This document shows, piece after piece, positions 9,176 through 17,884 of a DNA stretch of 64,000 bases. Below the pieces are notes generated by a model. It saw only the letters and a list, made by a program, of their open reading frames with translations. It searched no databases and was not told the origin of the DNA. The DNA is from Novosphingobium sp. KA1. Its GTDB lineage: Bacteria; Pseudomonadota; Alphaproteobacteria; Sphingomonadales; Sphingomonadaceae. The stretch is taken from positions 558,001 to 622,000 of the forward strand of contig NZ_CP021248.1 in the NCBI RefSeq assembly GCF_017309955.1. Reading direction: 5' to 3'. How positions within the stretch are numbered: position 1 is the first letter of the stretch; every line of letters begins with the position of its first letter. Made by a program: the position numbers and the translations under genes.

Positions 9176-9971
9176 TCAGGCCCGGCGGCACTATCTTCCT
9201 GCCGGCTTTGACGATCGTGCGATCACGATCCTGCTGGTCGGATGCGGCGGGAACGGGGCGCAGATGCTGATGGGCCTTGCGGCGCTCGACACCGCGCTGC
9301 GCGCGATCTCCTCGCGCTCGCTCAACGTCACCGTGGTCGATGACGATAATGTCACCGAGGCGAACCTTGGGCGTCAGCCTTTCTACCGCTGCGATATCGG
9401 CCATTCCAAGGCGCGTACGCTGACCGAGCGCATCAACCTCGCGCATGGACTTGCCTGGGAGGCGGTTCACGGACGCGCTCCTGAAGCGATCGGTATCGAC
9501 GGCTTCGATATGCTCATCAGCTGCGTCGATACCGCTGCGGCCCGCCGGGCGCTGGGGGCGGCACTGCAGACCGGCAGAAATCCGCCCCTCTACTGGATGG
9601 ACCTCGGCAACCGTGCCGGCGACGGCCAATACCTGATCGGCTGTCCGCGACGCACCAGTCACAGCGATCGCCCTCGTCTTCCCTCCGTGCTCGAAGTCTT
9701 TCCGGAACTCGCCGACGAAAGCGTGGCTGAAGACGATGCGCCATCCTGTTCGGTCGCCGAGGCGCTCGAGCGTCAGTCGCTGTTCGTCAATCGCGTCCTG
9801 GCTAGCCATGCGCTCGCGCTGCTCTTCGATCTTCTCGGGCGCGGTTCGATCGGGCATGCCGGGGCCTTCATCAATCTTGCCGGCGGTCAGACCGTGCCGA
9901 TACCGCTTCCCTTCGCGAATGGCGCATCACTTGCGGCAGCAGCCGAACACGCAAACATCTTGCATTCGTAG
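9165..9971 (+). CDS. PRTRC system ThiF-family protein (E1-like adenylyltransferase)
   Basis: A 268-residue ThiF/E1-type protein. The nucleotide-binding loop ILLVGCGGNGAQ lies near residue 20, followed by VDDDNVTEANLGRQPF, the adenylation motif with the conserved Asn and Arg, and then DMLISCVDTAAARRAL. Such enzymes adenylate the C-terminal glycine of a beta-grasp protein. ATG 9165 overlaps the end of protein A and has GCAGGAG upstream. It closes the cassette. The actin-like PRTRC protein D often found with this system is not in the window. Confidence 0.85.
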   Translation: MQTDQARRHYLPAGFDDRAITILLVGCGGNGAQMLMGLAALDTALRAISSRSLNVTVVDDDNVTEANLGRQPFYRCDIGHSKARTLTERINLAHGLAWEAVHGRAPEAIGIDGFDMLISCVDTAAARRALGAALQTGRNPPLYWMDLGNRAGDGQYLIGCPRRTSHSDRPRLPSVLEVFPELADESVAEDDAPSCSVAEALERQSLFVNRVLASHALALLFDLLGRGSIGHAGAFINLAGGQTVPIPLPFANGASLAAAAEHANILHS

Positions 9972-10006
9972 GCTGTATAGGCTATGTCATATGCCAAGGA
10001 GTCGCC

Positions 10007-10240
10007 ATGAACCTCGAGCGTCACGTCAAACTGTTCAAGAACGGCCGTAGCCAGGCGGTCCGCATTCCCCGTGAGTTCGAACTTCCGGGCGAGGACGCCA
10101 TTATCCGCAAGGAAGGCTCCCGCCTGATCATCGAACCCGCCCGTCCGCGCTCCCTCCTTGCCGTTCTCAAGACATGGGAGCCGCTCGATGAAGAGATCGG
10201 CCCGATCGAGGACCTGCCCGCAGAACCGGTCGACATCTGA
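10007..10240 (+). CDS. vapB: VapB-type antitoxin
   Basis: A 77-residue AbrB/SpoVT-fold protein; the N-terminus (VKLFKNGRSQAVRIPREFEL) is the standard swapped-hairpin DNA-binding domain of VapB antitoxins, and the acidic C-terminus should wrap the toxin. AAGGAG lies just upstream of ATG 10007. It precedes the toxin gene by 3 bases and would repress the pair together with VapC. Probably stabilises the plasmid or element. Confidence 0.9.
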   Translation: MNLERHVKLFKNGRSQAVRIPREFELPGEDAIIRKEGSRLIIEPARPRSLLAVLKTWEPLDEEIGPIEDLPAEPVDI

Positions 10241-10243
10241 TCC

Positions 10244-10645
10244 ATGTTCCTGCTCGATACGAATATCCTGTCGGACCTGATCCGGCAGCCCGATGGCATG
10301 GTCGCCCACGCTATCGCCGACGTCGGCGAGGACGCGGTTGCGACCAGCATCATCGTTGCCGGCGAACTGCGCTATGGCGCAGAAAAGCGCGGTTCGCCGC
10401 GCCTGAAAAGCAAGATCGAGGATTTGCTGTCTCTCATTGCGGTGCTGCCGCTCAAGGGCGATGCCGACGCCTGCTATGGGCGTCTGCGTGCCGACCTCGA
10501 GCGTCGTGGCACGCCGATCGGCGCTAACGACATGCTGATCGCCGCCCACGCGCTCGCAATCGGGGCGACCCTCGTTACCGACAACATCCGCGAATTTGAG
10601 CGGGTCGATGGCCTGCAACTGGTGAACTGGCTCCGAACCACCTGA
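10244..10645 (+). CDS. vapC: VapC-type PIN-domain toxin ribonuclease
   Basis: A 133-residue PIN-domain nuclease of the VapC subgroup acting on tRNA. The acidic residues expected for Mg binding are visible: LLDTNILSDL at the N-terminus, ELRYG, and NDMLIAAHA with VTDNIREF near the C-terminus. The length is normal for the family and no lesions are seen, so the pair is probably functional. Coupled to vapB. Confidence 0.9.
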   Translation: MFLLDTNILSDLIRQPDGMVAHAIADVGEDAVATSIIVAGELRYGAEKRGSPRLKSKIEDLLSLIAVLPLKGDADACYGRLRADLERRGTPIGANDMLIAAHALAIGATLVTDNIREFERVDGLQLVNWLRTT

Positions 10646-10694
10646 CGCCCGGTTCGCGCGGCGTTACCGGTCTGGTTCTCGTGGTCAGCGAGCA

Positions 10695-10738
10695 TGAAGA
10701 AGGGAAGGGAGAGGGCAGAAGGGTGATCCCAGGGAGAT
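10695..10738 (+). promoter_or_regulatory. purine-rich leader
   Basis: A G/A-rich segment of the same character as those at 2421, 17791, 38833 and 42470. It ends just before the short ORF at 10745 and supplies its ribosome binding site (AGGGAG). Confidence 0.35.
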
Positions 10739-10744
10739 CGCCCC

Positions 10745-10840
10745 ATGCTCACCTCGTACTGTCGGTGTCGGCAGCCCTGCCACTCGTGGCGCCCGGCTGA
10801 AGCCTTCGTCACCTCATCGATGCCGGGACTTGCGGCGTGA
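10745..10840 (+). CDS. possible 31-residue leader peptide
   Basis: ATG 10745, with AGGGAG upstream, opens a 31-codon frame beginning MLTSYCRCRQPCHSW. Its stop (TGA 10838-10840) overlaps the GTG start of the next gene. The overlap and good ribosome binding site suggest translation coupling to the downstream gene. Three cysteines in CRCRQPC could be chance. Not recognised as a known family; it might be only an untranslated leader. Confidence 0.4.
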   Translation: MLTSYCRCRQPCHSWRPAEAFVTSSMPGLAA

Positions 10841-11694
10841 CGACCGATCCTGCCGCCTCCGATCCTGCAAGCGCGGCTTGCTGGATCGCGCATGGCCGCC
10901 GCCCCGAGCATGCCGATGTACTGGCATCGGTATGGACCGACTATCCGGACCTTCCTTCCGATGCACCGCTGCATGAACGCACGGCGCGCAGCCGCGCGCG
11001 CGTCGCCGCGCTCCGCCCCTTCAATGATGCCATCCGCGAGGAAGCCGAACGCGAAAGACAGCGCACGAACTTCGCCTGCGTCGCGAAGCGCGTAGCAAGC
11101 GGCCAGATCAGGCCCTTCGATCAGGCCATCCTCCAGGCACGCGCCGAGCATGGCTATAACTGGGACGCTGCAGTCCTCTATGCCCAGGGACGTTATGCGG
11201 CAGAGCAGGGCTGGGAGTCTCGCGATTTCTCGGCGCCATCGGGTGAAACCTCGCCCGCTTACGCCCAGGGGTTCCGCGATGGCGGTGGTTGTTTCGAAGA
11301 TCTGTTCGACGTGGCCAGGCGCTCCTACGCGGCTGCCATGCGACAGGAGGACCGATTCCCGGCCCCCGGAAAGGCTTTGGTTTCACGGCCGACTCCGAGC
11401 AGTTGGCCGTCTCCGACAGACGCCCCGCGTCCCGCATTATGGTCGAAACGCACCGTGATCATCGGTGCTGCCACTGCATCGAATGCCGCAGCAGGCTTGA
11501 TGACCATGCTCCAGGCACAGCCCGGGCATGAAATGGCGCATATCATCATAGCCGACGTCGGTCGGGGCTTTCGTGCGTGGCGCAGTGCGGAGCCCGCCCA
11601 GACCGGGAATCCAGCAGATCAGTTACGGGCCTTGTTTGCCGGGATCGAACCGGACGACCTGCTGATCATTGCCGATGGCGAAGATCTCGCTTAA
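10837..11694 (+). CDS. hypothetical backbone protein
   Basis: A 285-residue protein starting at a GTG that overlaps the stop of a 31-codon ORF. The N-terminal half is charged and helical (RTARSRARVAALRPFNDAIREEAERERQ). The C-terminal part has a small Rossmann-like hydrophobic pattern (RTVIIGAATASNAAAGLMTM, then HIIIADVGRGF and DDLLIIADG), which may be a nucleotide-binding or degraded enzyme-like fold. No family recognised. Confidence 0.6.
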   Translation: MTTDPAASDPASAACWIAHGRRPEHADVLASVWTDYPDLPSDAPLHERTARSRARVAALRPFNDAIREEAERERQRTNFACVAKRVASGQIRPFDQAILQARAEHGYNWDAAVLYAQGRYAAEQGWESRDFSAPSGETSPAYAQGFRDGGGCFEDLFDVARRSYAAAMRQEDRFPAPGKALVSRPTPSSWPSPTDAPRPALWSKRTVIIGAATASNAAAGLMTMLQAQPGHEMAHIIIADVGRGFRAWRSAEPAQTGNPADQLRALFAGIEPDDLLIIADGEDLA

Positions 11695-11712
11695 ATAGAC
11701 CGACATGCCGGC

Positions 11713-12171
11713 ATGCTTCCGCTCTGCCGGACCATGGAGCGCACGCGTAATTCGGCGATCCAGCAGCGCGCGCAATTGCGCGCCTGGCTCGAGCGCGGAC
11801 TATGCGAGGGCGAGGTCCTCGCCGGCGGCCATATCCGCTGGACCAAGCTCGCGCAGGGGCTGTCCGGCCGCCTCGGCGAATTCGTCGCCCGCTATGCCCA
11901 TAAAGCCCAGCCACGCGGACACCGCCTCGTTATCGAACTACGCGATGGCGATCCCGCAATCGGCTTCATGACGCCGCAGGGCGAACTGCTGAACCCCGAG
12001 GCGATCATTACCAACAAAGCGCATATGCGCAGACACATGGCGGCGATGCTGCGATGCTTTGCAGCCGCCATTCCGCATCACCGCGACATGGCTGCCCGCA
12101 CAGCGCGACCAGACAATCCGGGAGTACCCCCCATGAACGAGATCACCAGCTTGCCCGTCATGCCGGGCTAG
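11713..12171 (+). CDS. hypothetical backbone protein
   Basis: Up to 152 residues; ATG 11734 (MERTRNSAIQQRAQL) is an alternative start. Residues 20-100 read as a compact helical/beta protein (RAWLERGLCEGEVLAGGHIRW, then GEFVARYAHKAQPRGHRLVIEL). No family recognised. Same strand and codon character as the PRTRC region; 18 bases after the previous gene. Confidence 0.55.
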   Translation: MLPLCRTMERTRNSAIQQRAQLRAWLERGLCEGEVLAGGHIRWTKLAQGLSGRLGEFVARYAHKAQPRGHRLVIELRDGDPAIGFMTPQGELLNPEAIITNKAHMRRHMAAMLRCFAAAIPHHRDMAARTARPDNPGVPPMNEITSLPVMPG

Positions 12172-12651
12172 GACGCGCAAGCGGCAATCCTCCTGCCGGG
12201 ACCGATTGACGATGGCCGTTGAACCGAGCGGGGCACAAGCGGACTTCCCGAGATTGAGCCGCGCCGAAATCCGCAACGCCATCCCCACACTTCCCGCTGC
12301 GTGCTTGTCGCGCTCCTGCCCGGTGACCTTCAGAAGGATGCCCGTGCGAAAGCACACCAGAACTGGAAACGGTATCGCCGCTTATGCCGGGTACGTTTGG
12401 CGAAGCCTTGATATCCTCCCGACAATCGCAGTCTGATACACGAGCTGTTACCGCAACCGAGTATTCCGGTTGAAACCACTCCTTGGCTGCGAAAGCCTAG
12501 CTCTGGCCGATTGCCGACCCGCAGCTTTAGAGGATGCGGCGCGGGACAGCTGCCTTTCGCGCCGCTTTGCAGATCACTGAATCGAATAGGTTTGATTGCG
12601 AAAGAAATTTCGGCCAATTGTCTCGCCAGTGCAAAGGGGAAGCAGCGGGCG
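12172..12651. other. 480-base stretch without a convincing gene
   Basis: Short ORFs on both strands here lack ribosome binding sites and family signals. The segment lies at the border between plasmid backbone and the ABC-3C operon and presumably holds that operon's promoter. No clear repeat or terminator seen. Confidence 0.5.
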
Positions 12652-13931
12652 ATGGCATTTAATGAAGATCGTCTGATCCTAAACTTAACGCACAGCGAAC
12701 TCGAGGATTTGATCAAGAAGTGGCTGGCAAAGGTTGCGGATACCTATGCCGGATTTGAACGCCCCACGGCATCTGCTGACATGGGCCGCGACGCTGTTGG
12801 CTATCTCTCTGCGTACCGGTACGATGGCGAGTGGCACAATTATCAGTGCAAGCACCTGAAGGCGTCTCTTGGAAAGGCTGAGTTCGTGACCGAGCTCGGC
12901 AAGATCTTTCACTATGCAGCGCAAGGCGAGTTCACGCTGCCGACCAGCTATATATTTGTTTGCCCCAATTCGGCGGTCCGCGACGTGAAGAAGGTCATCG
13001 ACCGACCTTCGCTCATTGCAGATTTCCTGATCGATAATTGGGACGCATATTGCCTCAACGGCATCTCGACCACGCCCTGTCCACTGACTTCAAAGATCGA
13101 GGCGGCAATCCGCTCATACCCGTTCGAAAAGGTCGAGCTTTGGAAGGCGAGCGAGCTAGGTCGTAAACTCATAAACGGCACCATCGAGGTTTGAGGCAAA
13201 ATGGCTCAGCGGCAGGAGGGAAGGCGCTGGAATATGTCGATATTTCAAGACTTCCCGACGCAGCGCTGGGCCATTTTGGTCAAATCCCGCAGGGACACCC
13301 AAATGGCTTCCATCTCGAACCGAAGCTGCCTTGGACGGGCAACCAGCCCGCCCGGCGGCAACTTCGGCCCGAGCTGTTCGCCATTTGGGCGCCTCGATGG
13401 TGCCGTTTATGAGTTTACGACCTAGTCGAGAAGCCGCAAATGCGGGCCGTGCTGCACGAGCATCTTGATATCGATCCTGGCGAGGCACCACGTGTGGCGC
13501 GGGGCGACGTACCGGCCGATGTGACCGACGAGGAATCCCCTTACGTGATGCAACTCGTGGCGGTATTTGCCTGCGCTGGCGGCTTAGCCTTCGCGAATTA
13601 CACGGATGTCGTTGCCAATATCACCTACGGCCCCCAGATGATCAACGCTCGCCGCCGATATCTCGAACGTCAGGCGTTTCGTCGCCATTTTCGCGACAAT
13701 CTGCCAGCAAGCCAGATCGACAATGTTGATGAGGACGTCCACGAGGGCGTCATCGATCGCTACCACTCGCTGGACAAGGCCCCGCTTTATGAGAGGCTCA
13801 CACAGATCATGACGACCGCCTCTACCGTTCAGGTCACCGGTGCTCTTGGTCGTCATAATCGCGTGACAGCTAGCGTCAAACAGGGCGCGTGCCATCACTT
13901 CGCGAATGTCGGACGCATGCCGTGGGCGTGA
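12652..13931 (+). pseudogene. ABC-3C effector with restriction-nuclease-like domain, split by a MITE
   Basis: ATG 12652 opens a protein with an Mrr/PD-(D/E)xK-type nuclease core: GRDAVGY (D47) and YQCKHLK (Q65, K67). The frame runs to LWKASEL near 13158, where a 262-bp inverted-repeat element is inserted and translation stops at 13194. The rest continues from 13426 (VEKPQMRAVLHEHLDIDPG) to the stop at 13929-13931. Removing the element plus one CTAG copy (266 bp) rejoins both halves in frame as one protein of about 337 residues. The C-terminal half ends HHFANVGRMPWA, resembling the C-terminal adaptor domain of ABC-three-component effectors. The gene should be inactive unless the element is lost. 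Confidence 0.8.
13160..13421. mobile_element. 262-bp MITE with 30-bp perfect terminal inverted repeats
   Basis: The ends are perfect inverted repeats: GTCGTAAACTCATAAACGGC... from 13160 and its complement ending at 13421, both bordered by CTAG (13156-13159 and 13422-13425), a likely target duplication. Including CTAG, the arms are 34 bases and perfect. No transposase is encoded. CTAG target choice is like the IS427 group of the IS5 family, one member of which lies at 44.5-45.35 kb, although the terminal sequence differs from that element. It disrupts the ABC-3C effector gene. Confidence 0.85.
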
Positions 13932-14416
13932 GTCTACCCATCGCCAAACCGCAATTGTTTAATACGCCGCTCGAAGCCGGCGTACGGGCGCTGCTCATTC
14001 TTGACGCCTTTGCACCCCGCGCCTTCGATCTCGCCACGATGTCGCTGCTGGACTATTACATCGTCCATACCGGCGATGCGGGCGGCCCGCCGAGCTTGCA
14101 CCCGGAGATCACTGCCCGAGCCGGCGAATATTTCGTACGGCGCCATCTTATCGAAGAGGGGCTTCTGCTGATGGCCCGCGCATCGTTGATTGAACAGGTC
14201 GTCAATGACAGCGGTATCGCGTTCCGAGCGCACGAAACGGCGACAGCGATGATAGACCTGTTCGGAACTTCCTATAACAGCCGCCTTGCCGAAGCGGCCA
14301 AATGGCTGGCGCTTGAAGTCGAAACCAAGGGCGCCGAGGCGTTCCTTGCGGAGCTTAAGGAAGGTTTGGAACGCTGGTCTCACGAGATCGTCGGCGGAAC
14401 TGTCGACAATGTCTGA
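13928..14416 (+). CDS. ABC-three-component system middle component
   Basis: A 162-residue protein starting at GTG 13928, overlapping the effector stop (GTGA). The N-terminus QLFNTPLEAGVRALLILDAFAP and the following DYYIVHTGD match the small middle components of ABC-3C systems, thought to link the effector to the SMC-like ATPase. The stop overlaps the ATPase start by 8 bases. Intact, but its effector partner is disrupted. Family call made from motif and context. Confidence 0.75.
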   Translation: MSLPIAKPQLFNTPLEAGVRALLILDAFAPRAFDLATMSLLDYYIVHTGDAGGPPSLHPEITARAGEYFVRRHLIEEGLLLMARASLIEQVVNDSGIAFRAHETATAMIDLFGTSYNSRLAEAAKWLALEVETKGAEAFLAELKEGLERWSHEIVGGTVDNV

Positions 14417-16277
14417 TCGGCGCAGGATCATTATCGACCGGCTGATGTTCACGGGGCCGGAGCGTGCTTCGGTATTCGTCGATTTCCGAACGGGCGTGAA
14501 TATCATTTGGGGGGCCTCGAACACCGGTAAATCGTTCGTACGCAAGTCGATCGACTATCTTCTGGGCGGAGAGCTTCCGACCCTGCCGCCCGAAGGCCAG
14601 GGGATCGATAATTACCTTCTCTGGCTCACCCTGCCCGGAAACAAGAAGGTGACGCTAAGGGCATCTGCGCTGGGCGGCAACCTCTATAAGGCCGATGGAC
14701 ATCTCGAAGCAGTAAGCGAGGGGTCGCCCGGCTATGAACTTTTTTCGCGTAAGCATGTAAGCTCTTCCAACGTGTCGAGCTATCTGCTCTCTAGCGTCGG
14801 CTATCGCGAAGCGCAGCTCCTGAAAAACGAGCGGGCGGAGAAGGCGCCGTTCTCGCTTCGTGTAGTCATGCGCTACCTGCTTGTCGACGAGACGAGAATG
14901 ATCGACGAGAAGAGCCTACTTCTCGCGCACCACATCGCGATCACCTCGGAAGACAAAAGCCTGCTCAAGTTCCTGCTTACCGGCGTCGATGGCTCCTCGA
15001 TCCCGCAGGTACGATCCGGGGATCAGCTCAAAGCCGCGAAAGACGGACAGATCGAGCTCCTGTCCCAAATGGCCGATCAGCTGCGTAAGGTGATCGACGA
15101 CGCCGTCGCGACCGACGCGGTGGTTGCCGGTCTCGAAGAAGCCGAACGCGAGAAGGCCGAGTTGCTCGAGGTGGTAGAAGAGCGGCAGAGCAATCTCGAT
15201 ATGCTGACGCTCGACGAGCGCAGCCTCCTCGATGAAGTCCAGAGATATCAGGCACGCATCGCAGAACTGAAGGCTTTGATGATTCGGTTCGAAGAACTTG
15301 CGCGCGTCTACAGCTCCGACATCGATCGTCTTGAAGGCTTGGAGGAAGGTGGCTTCCTGCTGCAGCGATTTGCTACGATCAATTGCCCGCTGTGCGGGGC
15401 GTCCCCTGATCATCAAAAGCAAGATCATGGTCTCGGCGGCGTCGAGGAGCAGCGCCATGCAGTCGAGGTCGAGATAGATAAAATTCGGGCTGAGGCACGC
15501 AATCTTGACGCCGCGCTCGCCGATGCCGACGCCGAGATCGTCGAGGTGGGGCAGCTCATCAAGGCGGTCGACGAGCGACTTGCCGAGGTGCGGCTTGCCC
15601 GAATTGAAGCCGCGCAGGGCGAGGTTTCTGCCCGATCCATTTTCCTTAGCGCCAGTGCGCAATGCGAGAGGCTTGAAGCCGACTTGGACAACCGGCGCCG
15701 AGTCTCCGCCTTCGAAGCTCAGATCGCGCGCATCAAGGCAACCACGGTACAGGCGAGGCAGCGCGCCGAAGGGATCGATGTTAATCTCGACCTCTCGACC
15801 AGCGAGTCGCACCAATTAGCAACCGTTGTGAAGCAGGTCTTGAAGGCATGGAATTATCCCGGTGCTGAAGCGCTCCATTTTGACAAAGGGGATCAGGACA
15901 TCGTTGTCGATGGAAAGCGTCGCCGCGACAATGGCGCCGGGGTGCGTGCGCTACTCCACGCAGCATTCAAGGTTGGAGTGCTGATTTATTGCATTGATAA
16001 GGGGCGGCCGCATCCGGGGTTCGTGATCCTGGACTCACCGCTTTTTGCTTATCGCCCCGCAGAAGAGGATCGCTTCGAGGATCTAGGCGAGGACGAAATG
16101 GAATTGCGCAAGGCCGATGTGGCCACGCACTTCTACAGGCATCTCCAAAGCATGTCAGACCGAGCGCAGTTCATCGTGATTGAAAATCATAAGTCCGATC
16201 AAGGCGTTGTTGCGCCATACAACAACTATCAGTTCACCAAGAACAAGAGTATCGGACGCGCTGGTCTGTTCGTCTGA
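14409..16277 (+). CDS. ABC-3C ATPase (DUF3732, SMC/Rad50-like)
   Basis: A 622-residue SMC-type ABC ATPase. Walker A is GASNTGKS (residues 36-42). Two long charged coiled-coil arms (about 225-300 and 345-470) flank a zinc-hook-like CPLC motif (FATINCPLCGASPDH), and the C-terminal ATPase half carries FVILDSPLF, the Walker B-type segment. This is the DUF3732 pattern of ABC-three-component conflict systems, predicted to sense invading nucleic acid and trigger the effector. ATG 14409 overlaps the preceding gene. No lesion seen. Confidence 0.85.
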   Translation: MSDRRRIIIDRLMFTGPERASVFVDFRTGVNIIWGASNTGKSFVRKSIDYLLGGELPTLPPEGQGIDNYLLWLTLPGNKKVTLRASALGGNLYKADGHLEAVSEGSPGYELFSRKHVSSSNVSSYLLSSVGYREAQLLKNERAEKAPFSLRVVMRYLLVDETRMIDEKSLLLAHHIAITSEDKSLLKFLLTGVDGSSIPQVRSGDQLKAAKDGQIELLSQMADQLRKVIDDAVATDAVVAGLEEAEREKAELLEVVEERQSNLDMLTLDERSLLDEVQRYQARIAELKALMIRFEELARVYSSDIDRLEGLEEGGFLLQRFATINCPLCGASPDHQKQDHGLGGVEEQRHAVEVEIDKIRAEARNLDAALADADAEIVEVGQLIKAVDERLAEVRLARIEAAQGEVSARSIFLSASAQCERLEADLDNRRRVSAFEAQIARIKATTVQARQRAEGIDVNLDLSTSESHQLATVVKQVLKAWNYPGAEALHFDKGDQDIVVDGKRRRDNGAGVRALLHAAFKVGVLIYCIDKGRPHPGFVILDSPLFAYRPAEEDRFEDLGEDEMELRKADVATHFYRHLQSMSDRAQFIVIENHKSDQGVVAPYNNYQFTKNKSIGRAGLFV

Positions 16278-16412
16278 CTGAAGGTTCGCACTAAGCCACA
16301 GAGGTCCGCTTCGGGGCTGTGCATTCTTGAGGGGAAAGGTCGTTTTGGGGCGCAAACCGGGCGCTCTGTAGAGCGTCCGAGTCGACCGCGACTGCAGACC
16401 GGCCGACTTATA

Positions 16413-17571
16413 CCAAAACCTGTGGAATCTGACTCACGGAGGGTATGCGGCCGGGGCATGACGTGATTCACCATCGCAAACGGTTGGAGTTTTGCGATGG
16501 CAGCGCCGGTCAGACTTCGAGGTGATTTCAGTTCTGCGCAGGTTCGGGCCTTTGCTCGCCGCGCCAAGGATGCAGACCAAGTTCGCCGTCTGCTTGCGAT
16601 TGCGACGATCCTAGACGGCGGCAGCCGAAGCGAGGCCGCCAAGGTCGGCGGGGTCACGCTGCAGATTGTCAGGGACTGGGTGCTGCGCTTCAACGCGCAT
16701 GGCCCTGATGGTCTCGAAACCCGCAGGGCGCCGGGGCCGGATACCATCCTCGACGACTGCCATCGACGCGCGCTGGCCGAAACCATCGAAGCGGGCCCTA
16801 TTCCTGCTGTTCATGGTGTGGTTCGCTGGCGGATCATCGACCTCGTCCAATGGCTATGGGAGGAGTTCGAAATCTCGATCAGCAAGCAGGCGCTGGGGCA
16901 TGAACTCCGGACCATGGGCTATCGCAAGCTCTCGGCCCGGCCACGCCATCAGGGGCAGCGCCCTGAAGATATTGCCGCTTTTAAAAAGCCTTCCCCGCCC
17001 ATCTGGCGCAAATCCGAAGGCGCCTGCCCAAAGGCACCCCGATAGAACTGTGGTGGCAAGATGAGGCCCGGATCGGGCAGAAAACGCAGATCACCCGACG
17101 CTGGGCCAAGCGTGGCACCAGACCCGTTGCGCCCCGTGATCTACGCCGGGCTTCGGCCTGGATCTTCGGCGCAATATGTCCTGCTGAAGGGAAAGGTGCG
17201 GCGTTGGTCATGCCACGCTGCAACAGCGAGGCCATGGACATGCATCTGGCAGAAATCAGCAGCCAGGTCGCACCCGGTGCTCACGCCGTGCTCATGCTCG
17301 ATCAAGCCGGGTGGCACATGTCCGGCAAACTCGACATTCCGGCCAATATCACCCTCCTGCCGCTGCCGCCCAAGTGCCCCGAACTCAACCCCGTAGAAAA
17401 CGTGTGGCAGTTCATGCGCGATAATTGGCTCTCGAACCGCATCTTCTCGTCCTACGACAACGTCGTCGATCACTGCTGCCACGCCTGGAACCGCCTCATC
17501 GATCAGCCATGGCGCATCATGTCCATCGGGTTACGCCAATGGGCGCATGGGTCATGATCAGAGAGTCTTGG
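16413..17571. mobile_element. IS630-family insertion sequence
   Basis: The transposase frame is bordered by imperfect inverted ends (TACCAAAACCTGTGGAATCTG at the left, complement of TACCAAGACTCTCTGA at the right), with TA at both outer edges (16411-16412 and 17572-17573), as expected for the TA-targeting IS630 family. About 1.16 kb, usual for the group. Lies between the ABC-3C operon and plasmid hypotheticals. Confidence 0.75.
16497..17557 (+). CDS. IS630-family transposase, two frames joined by -1 frameshift
   Basis: The first frame (16497-17045) encodes the N-terminal HTH region (SRSEAAKVGGVTLQIVRDWV). The second, in the -1 frame up to 17557, encodes the DDE catalytic region (ELWWQDEARIG, MLDQAGWHMSG, LPPKCPELNPVENVW). 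The frames overlap at a TTTTAAAAAG run (16979-16988); a -1 slip there gives a continuous protein (KKAFPAHLAQIRRRLPKG). Programmed frameshifting is common in this family, so this is probably functional rather than a mutation. Confidence 0.8.
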
Positions 17572-17575
17572 TATT

Positions 17576-17884
17576 AACCGTCCTCGTATCGCTGATGTTA
17601 CCGTGAGTGTTCGAATAATGCACAGAGGCCATCTGGATCGCAGGCGCCTGGCAGCGCGCCGATAGCCGCTCTACGGCAATGCGGCGAATAGCTCCGTAGC
17701 AGGCTGATTGATGCGTGCTTTACCTGCCGGCGACTTACGCCTCCCCTGACATAGCCGCCGATTTCCCACCCGTATCGTGGGGCATGTATGCGGGCCGGAG
17801 AGCAGGGAGCGGAGAGGGGAGGAAGGCTGGGGCGACGGACCCGGGGCGGTCGACTGCCTCTTCCGTGCCACAGGAGATTATCCC
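17576..17884. other. 309-base intergenic region
   Basis: Between the IS630 element and the next plasmid gene. It holds only a G/A-rich leader at 17791-17832 and the ribosome binding site of the gene at 17885. No gene or clear repeat seen. Confidence 0.5.
17791..17832 (+). promoter_or_regulatory. purine-rich leader
   Basis: G/A-rich stretch ending about 50 bases before ATG 17885, of the same kind as at 2421, 10695, 38833 and 42470. Confidence 0.35.

Noticed and set aside
12206..12436. 76-codon ORF before the ABC-3C operon
   Set aside because: No start signal, no family, and composition unlike neighbouring genes.
16979..16988. Frameshift in the IS630 transposase as a disabling mutation
   Set aside because: The break is on an A-run with exact -1 continuity, the usual programmed frameshift for such elements.
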